From contig NZ_VJVZ01000014.1 of NCBI RefSeq assembly GCF_007097145.1, forward strand, positions 62,001-126,000: a stretch of DNA of 64,000 nt, given 5' to 3'. Shown piece by piece: positions 60,597 through 64,000 of this stretch (its first letter is position 1; the number at the start of each line of letters is the position of its first letter). The translations under genes and the position numbers were made by a program. The notes under the pieces are model-generated. The model had not been told where the DNA came from. It made no database searches and saw only the letters and a program-made list of their open reading frames with translations. The DNA is from Flavobacterium zepuense. GTDB taxonomy: Bacteria > Bacteroidota > Bacteroidia > Flavobacteriales > Flavobacteriaceae.

Positions 60597-61256
60597 CTAT
60601 TTAGCAGCTAATTCGGCAATTTTATCAGAAGTTACGATCAGCTTTTCGTAGCGGTTGTTGGCCAGCCACACCATAGCCTTTGCAATTTGAGATGCCTTAA
60701 TACTCTTATACTTAGCAGCGCCACCAAACAATAATGGGTTAAGCAACGCAAATAAACCTATCATTACTTTTTCCATAACACGGTTATCTTTACGTTGCGC
60801 CACAATTAGCGATGGCTGTAGTATATGTGTGTTTGCAATATGCTCATTAATAACGGTTTCCTCTACCTCGCCTTTGATGCGCACATAAAAAATGCTGCTG
60901 TTTTTATTCGCCCCAATAGCCGATACCAAAATAAACGTCCCTATACCGTTGGCTTTAGCCAGTTTAGCCGCAGCGGCGGGTATGCCATAATCTATCTTGT
61001 AATAGGTCTCTTTATCGGGAGTTTTGGCTTTGGTGGTGCCAATACAGCAATATACCTCATCGGCTGTAAAGTAGTCTGCATGCTTGTCCAGTTCAAAAAT
61101 GTTAATGATATTCTCTTCAATTTTAGGGTGTTGAATATTTATAGAACTCCGGTTAAAGAGCTTTACTTTACCGTAGCGGTCGTCGTTAAGCAGCAGTTGT
61201 AACACCTCGCCGCCCGTAGCACCACTGGCACCCAATATAATAGCTGTTTTTGGCAT
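60597..61256 (-). CDS. NAD(P)H-binding protein, TIP30/HTATIP2-like
   Basis: A 219-residue atypical short-chain dehydrogenase. Rossmann motif I-L-G-A-S-G-A-T-G-G-E-V-L-Q-L at the N-terminus, then C-C-I-G-T-T-K-A-K-T-P and Y-Y-K-I-D-Y near the usual catalytic position, and I-L-Q-P-S-L-I near the substrate side. The substrate is unknown. Its stop codon lies immediately against the ypdA stop on the other strand, with no base in between. Confidence 0.82.
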   Translation of the reverse strand: MPKTAIILGASGATGGEVLQLLLNDDRYGKVKLFNRSSINIQHPKIEENIINIFELDKHADYFTADEVYCCIGTTKAKTPDKETYYKIDYGIPAAAAKLAKANGIGTFILVSAIGANKNSSIFYVRIKGEVEETVINEHIANTHILQPSLIVAQRKDNRVMEKVMIGLFALLNPLLFGGAAKYKSIKASQIAKAMVWLANNRYEKLIVTSDKIAELAAK

Positions 61257-61780
61257 GGTTTTTTGATTAAAAAAGAAAGTTACAACAAATTAGAGAAAGA
61301 TGGATACTGATTTACGAATGTTTAAGAAGGTAAGAGGTTAACTACGGAGTGAAGCTGCCCTTACCTTCGGAGCTACTATGTACCCACATCCTATTAGTTT
61401 TACCACAAAGACACAAGTTCTTCATCACAATCCAAACACAAGGATCACAAAGTTTTAATCAAACTACAAGTTCACTGAAAGACACCTTTGTTGTTTACAA
61501 TAAACACAAAGCTTTACAGATATTAATTTCGGGTTCTGATAACTTCAGCCTTGTGTTCATCCATCTTTAGATAGTTGTCTTTGAGTACCTTGTGACTATT
61601 GAATTTGTATAGCATTGTGCCTTTGTGGTTGAAAATGAAATAATTGTAATAGTAGCCATTAGAGAGGGGTTGGTGTATGGTTAAAAGATGAAAAAATCCG
61701 CCTAATCAGCACCTGCGCAGCATCCGCTTTATCCGCGTCCCATCATAACGTTCAACCATTAAAAACATTAATTTTGCACT
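61257..61780. repeat. Intergenic region with decayed repeats upstream of dinB
   Basis: No real gene in about 520 bases. ACCACAAAGACACAAG (61402-61417) and CATTGTGCCTTTGTGGTT (61613-61630) form an imperfect inverted repeat, with further CACAAAG words between. AATCCGCCTAATCAGC and ATCCGCTTTATCCGCG (about 61695-61738) form a second repeat type. Both look like worn Bacteroidetes intergenic repeats. Confidence 0.5.
61769..61776 (+). promoter_or_regulatory. Putative -7 box of dinB
   Basis: TAATTTTG matches TAnnTTTG and ends 4 bases before the first ATG. If used, either the transcript is leaderless or translation begins at the ATG at 61793. No SOS box was recognised. Confidence 0.4.
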
Positions 61781-62869
61781 ATGGAAACCCCAATGCCGCA
61801 ACGCAAAATAATCCATGTAGATATGGATGCCTTCTACGCTTCTGTAGAACAGCTGGATAACCCTGCGTTGCGTGGGTTACCCCTGGCTGTGGGCGGTGGA
61901 GAAACACGCGGTGTGGTAGCAGCGGCAAGCTATGAGGCGCGTAAATTTGGCGTACGCAGCGCCATGAGTGGCTATTTGGCCAAGAAACGCTGCCCCGATT
62001 TAGTTTTCGTACGTCCTCGTTTTGAGCGTTATATGGAGATTTCCAAAAAAATACGCAGCATTTTTTATGAGTATACCGATAAGGTAGAACCGCTCTCGCT
62101 CGATGAGGCTTACCTTGATGTTACCCACAACAAAAAAGGCAACCCCAGCGCCACCGTTATAGCGGCCGAGATACGCCAACGCATCCTTGAGGAAACCGGG
62201 CTTACGGCATCGGCGGGAATATCTATAAATAAGTTTATTGCCAAGGTAGCAAGCGATTACAACAAGCCCAACGGCCAAAAAACAGTGAATCCGCATGAGG
62301 TACTGGAGTTTCTGGAGCAGCTGCCCATTGGCAAATTTTACGGGGTGGGCAAGGTAACTACCGAGAAAATGTATCAGTTAGGCATCTTTACCGGGGCCGA
62401 TTTAAAGCTTAAAACCCAGGAGTACCTTATAGACCACTTTGGCAAGGCCGGTGGCTATTACTACCACGTAGTGAGGGGGATACACAACAGCGAGGTAAAG
62501 TCTGACAGGATTGCAAAATCGGTGGGAACAGAGCACACCTTTAACGAAAACCTTGTGAGTGAGGTGTTTATGCTGGAAAAACTGGAGTTTATTGCCGATG
62601 AGCTGATGCGCCGCCTGCAAAAAAAGAAAATTGCCGGTAAAACCGTGACCCTCAAGATAAAGTACTCTGATTTTACGGTTCAGACCCGTAGTAAGACCCT
62701 GCCGTATTTTATATCAGATAAAAGCCTGATAATGGAGGCAGTACGCGAACTCCTGTACCAGGAGCGTCCTAAAGATTCGGTCAGGTTGCTGGGTATATCG
62801 CTGGCCAACCTTAACAATGAAGCAGGTGAAAAAAAAGCTGTTGCCGTACAACTACGGTTCGATTTTTAG
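61781..62869 (+). CDS. dinB: DNA polymerase IV (Y family)
   Basis: A 362-residue translesion polymerase. Catalytic acids lie in I-H-V-D-M-D-A-F-Y-A-S-V-E-Q and P-L-S-L-D-E-A-Y-L-D-V-T; the helix-hairpin-helix thumb is G-K-F-Y-G-V-G-K-V-T, and the little-finger domain ends near R-L-L-G-I-S-L-A-N-L. No clear beta-clamp motif beyond the final V-Q-L-R-F-D-F, which resembles Q-L-x-L-F. The start may also be the ATG at 61793 (M-P-Q-R-K), closer to the family N-terminus. Confidence 0.95.
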   Translation: METPMPQRKIIHVDMDAFYASVEQLDNPALRGLPLAVGGGETRGVVAAASYEARKFGVRSAMSGYLAKKRCPDLVFVRPRFERYMEISKKIRSIFYEYTDKVEPLSLDEAYLDVTHNKKGNPSATVIAAEIRQRILEETGLTASAGISINKFIAKVASDYNKPNGQKTVNPHEVLEFLEQLPIGKFYGVGKVTTEKMYQLGIFTGADLKLKTQEYLIDHFGKAGGYYYHVVRGIHNSEVKSDRIAKSVGTEHTFNENLVSEVFMLEKLEFIADELMRRLQKKKIAGKTVTLKIKYSDFTVQTRSKTLPYFISDKSLIMEAVRELLYQERPKDSVRLLGISLANLNNEAGEKKAVAVQLRFDF

Positions 62870-62890
62870 CCGCTAAATTTTAACATTTAA

Positions 62891-62920
62891 GGGCTAACTT
62901 TTCACTTTCGGACTTCGAGA
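62891..62920. repeat. Dispersed repeat copy, inverted orientation
   Basis: GGGCTAACTTTTCACTTTCG followed by GACTTCGAGA: the reverse complement of the AAGTCCGAAAGTGAAA repeat also seen at 27045, 39399, 47608 and 47701. Confidence 0.6.
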
Positions 62921-62947
62921 TTTGCACTTTTTGCTTATTTTTATCCC

Positions 62948-64000
62948 ATGAGAACATTTTTAGCTATTGCAGTGCTTTCTGCAACCGGACTTTTTGCTCA
63001 AAAAAATCCCAATGCGGGATATTGGCAGCAGCATGTTGATTATAAAATGGAGGTATCTATGGATGTAAAAACCTATAAATACACCGGTACCCAGCAGTTG
63101 GTATATACCAACCACTCGCCAGATACCCTTAAGCGTGTGTATTACCACCTGTACAACAACGCCTTCCAGCCCGGCAGCGAGATGGATGGCCGCCTGCAGG
63201 CAATTTCAGATCCGGACAAGCGCATGGTTAAGAGCTTTAAAACCGGCGAAAAGACCGTTAAGGAGAGCCGTATAGCCACCCTTAAGCCCGAAGAGCAGGG
63301 CTACTTAAAGATAACCAACCTTAAGCAGGACGGTGTGGCCGCAACTAACGAGGTTTCGGGCACCATACTGGAGGTTACCCTTCCCAAGCCAATATTACCG
63401 GGCGCAAGTACCACCTTTAGCCTTACGTTTGATGGCCAGGTGCCGTTACAAATACGCCGTAGCGGGCGCAACTCTGCCGAAGGCGTGGCCCTAAGCATGA
63501 CCCAGTGGTACCCTAAGCTGGCCGAATACGATTTTGAAGGCTGGCATGCCAACCCTTACATTGCCCGTGAGTTTTATGGCGTGTGGGGCGATTTTGATGT
63601 GAAGATCACCATTGATAAGGATTATACCATAGGCGGCAGCGGTTACCTGCAAAACAAAAACGAAATTGGTAAAGGCTATGAAGATGCCGGTACCGAGGTT
63701 AAGATACCTAAAAAAGCCAAAACCCTTACTTGGCACTTTGTAGCGCCAAACGTACACGATTTTACCTGGGCGGCAGATAATAACTACGCTCACGATAAGA
63801 TAGCAGGCCCTAACGGCACCGAACTGCATTTCTTTTATAAAAATGTACCCGAAAACCTTGACGGATGGAAAAAACTTCAGCCTAAAACCGCCGAATTGCT
63901 TGCGTTTTACAACAAAAACGTGGGCCAGTACCCGTACAAGCAATACTCTGTAATACAGGGTGGGGATGGCGGTATGGAGTATGCCATGTGTACCCTTATT
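62948..64000 (+). CDS. M1-family metallopeptidase, N-terminal part (partial)
   Basis: The first 351 residues of a secreted aminopeptidase cut by the right edge. The signal peptide ends L-F-A-Q (about 18). The N-terminal beta-saddle domain is recognisable (Y-K-M-E-V-S-M-D-V-K-T-Y-K-Y-T-G-T-Q-Q-L-V-Y-T-N). Near the edge G-G-D-G-G-M-E-Y-A-M corresponds to the exopeptidase G-x-M-E-N motif, with Y in place of N, as in other Bacteroidetes M1-like enzymes. The zinc site would lie beyond the window. Confidence 0.85.
   Translation, partial: MRTFLAIAVLSATGLFAQKNPNAGYWQQHVDYKMEVSMDVKTYKYTGTQQLVYTNHSPDTLKRVYYHLYNNAFQPGSEMDGRLQAISDPDKRMVKSFKTGEKTVKESRIATLKPEEQGYLKITNLKQDGVAATNEVSGTILEVTLPKPILPGASTTFSLTFDGQVPLQIRRSGRNSAEGVALSMTQWYPKLAEYDFEGWHANPYIAREFYGVWGDFDVKITIDKDYTIGGSGYLQNKNEIGKGYEDAGTEVKIPKKAKTLTWHFVAPNVHDFTWAADNNYAHDKIAGPNGTELHFFYKNVPENLDGWKKLQPKTAELLAFYNKNVGQYPYKQYSVIQGGDGGMEYAMCTLI

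Noticed and set aside
61349-61570. A 73-residue plus-strand frame in the spacer before dinB
   Set aside because: It is made from decayed CACAAAG repeats and has no promoter, family features or conserved partner.
62850-62869. LexA box in front of dinB as sign of SOS control
   Set aside because: No palindrome of the known LexA types was seen between 61640 and 61780.

Overview
The window reads as a stretch of a Flavobacterium-like (Bacteroidetes, Flavobacteriaceae) chromosome. The evidence is four proteins with type IX secretion (T9SS) C-terminal sorting domains, TAnnTTTG/TTG promoter elements in place of sigma70 boxes, near absence of Shine-Dalgarno sequences, many family members typical of this phylum (DUF4175, DUF4837, HmuY, Bacteroidetes-type YbeY), and a bacillithiol-reductase homologue. 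No rRNA, tRNA, CRISPR array, prophage or transposase was seen. Most of the window is ordinary core genome; the unusual material lies in the intergenic repeats.

Layout. 1-2200: end of glnS, then a secreted GH43 arabinanase. 2500-6500: envelope-stress style trio (YtxH, holin-like, small protein), EF-hand protein, SPFH protein, gltX. 6781-13900: DUF4175, ybeY, mnmG, lipoprotein and methyltransferase, threaded by a cluster of parS centromere sites, which suggests an origin-proximal position. 14100-21230: Skp-like lipoprotein, Pif1-type helicase, T9SS beta-helix protein, DoxX-like protein and holB. 21300-22130: an array of palindromic repeats, one of which carries a GIY-YIG nuclease gene in its loop. 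22400-26900: pgk, then the mltD/DUF4837/GNAT operon. 27300-31000: kup with two tandem double-OmpA proteins. 31200-35400: rhodanese fusion, S41 protease, DUF4349 lipoprotein, rnpA. 35680-39250: HmuY/TonB receptor haem operon. 39470-44150: sufA-B-C-D operon, interrupted by a four-helix-bundle gene lying between inverted repeats. 44370-52580: two related secreted WD-like/propeller proteins, a metallo-hydrolase, a lipoprotein subtilase and a small secreted protein. 52980-56680: sdhCAB. 56780-57434: higBA toxin-antitoxin. 57560-64000: pepP, CYTH phosphatase, ypdA, NAD(P)H-binding protein, dinB and the start of an M1 aminopeptidase.

Most interesting: two unrelated small proteins (GIY-YIG nuclease; S23-type four-helix bundle) each sit inside the loop of a repeat hairpin whose gene-less versions lie close by. 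This resembles the autonomous/non-autonomous arrangement of REP elements and their RAYT transposases. The parS cluster, with sites embedded in the ends of coding sequences, is the second point of note.
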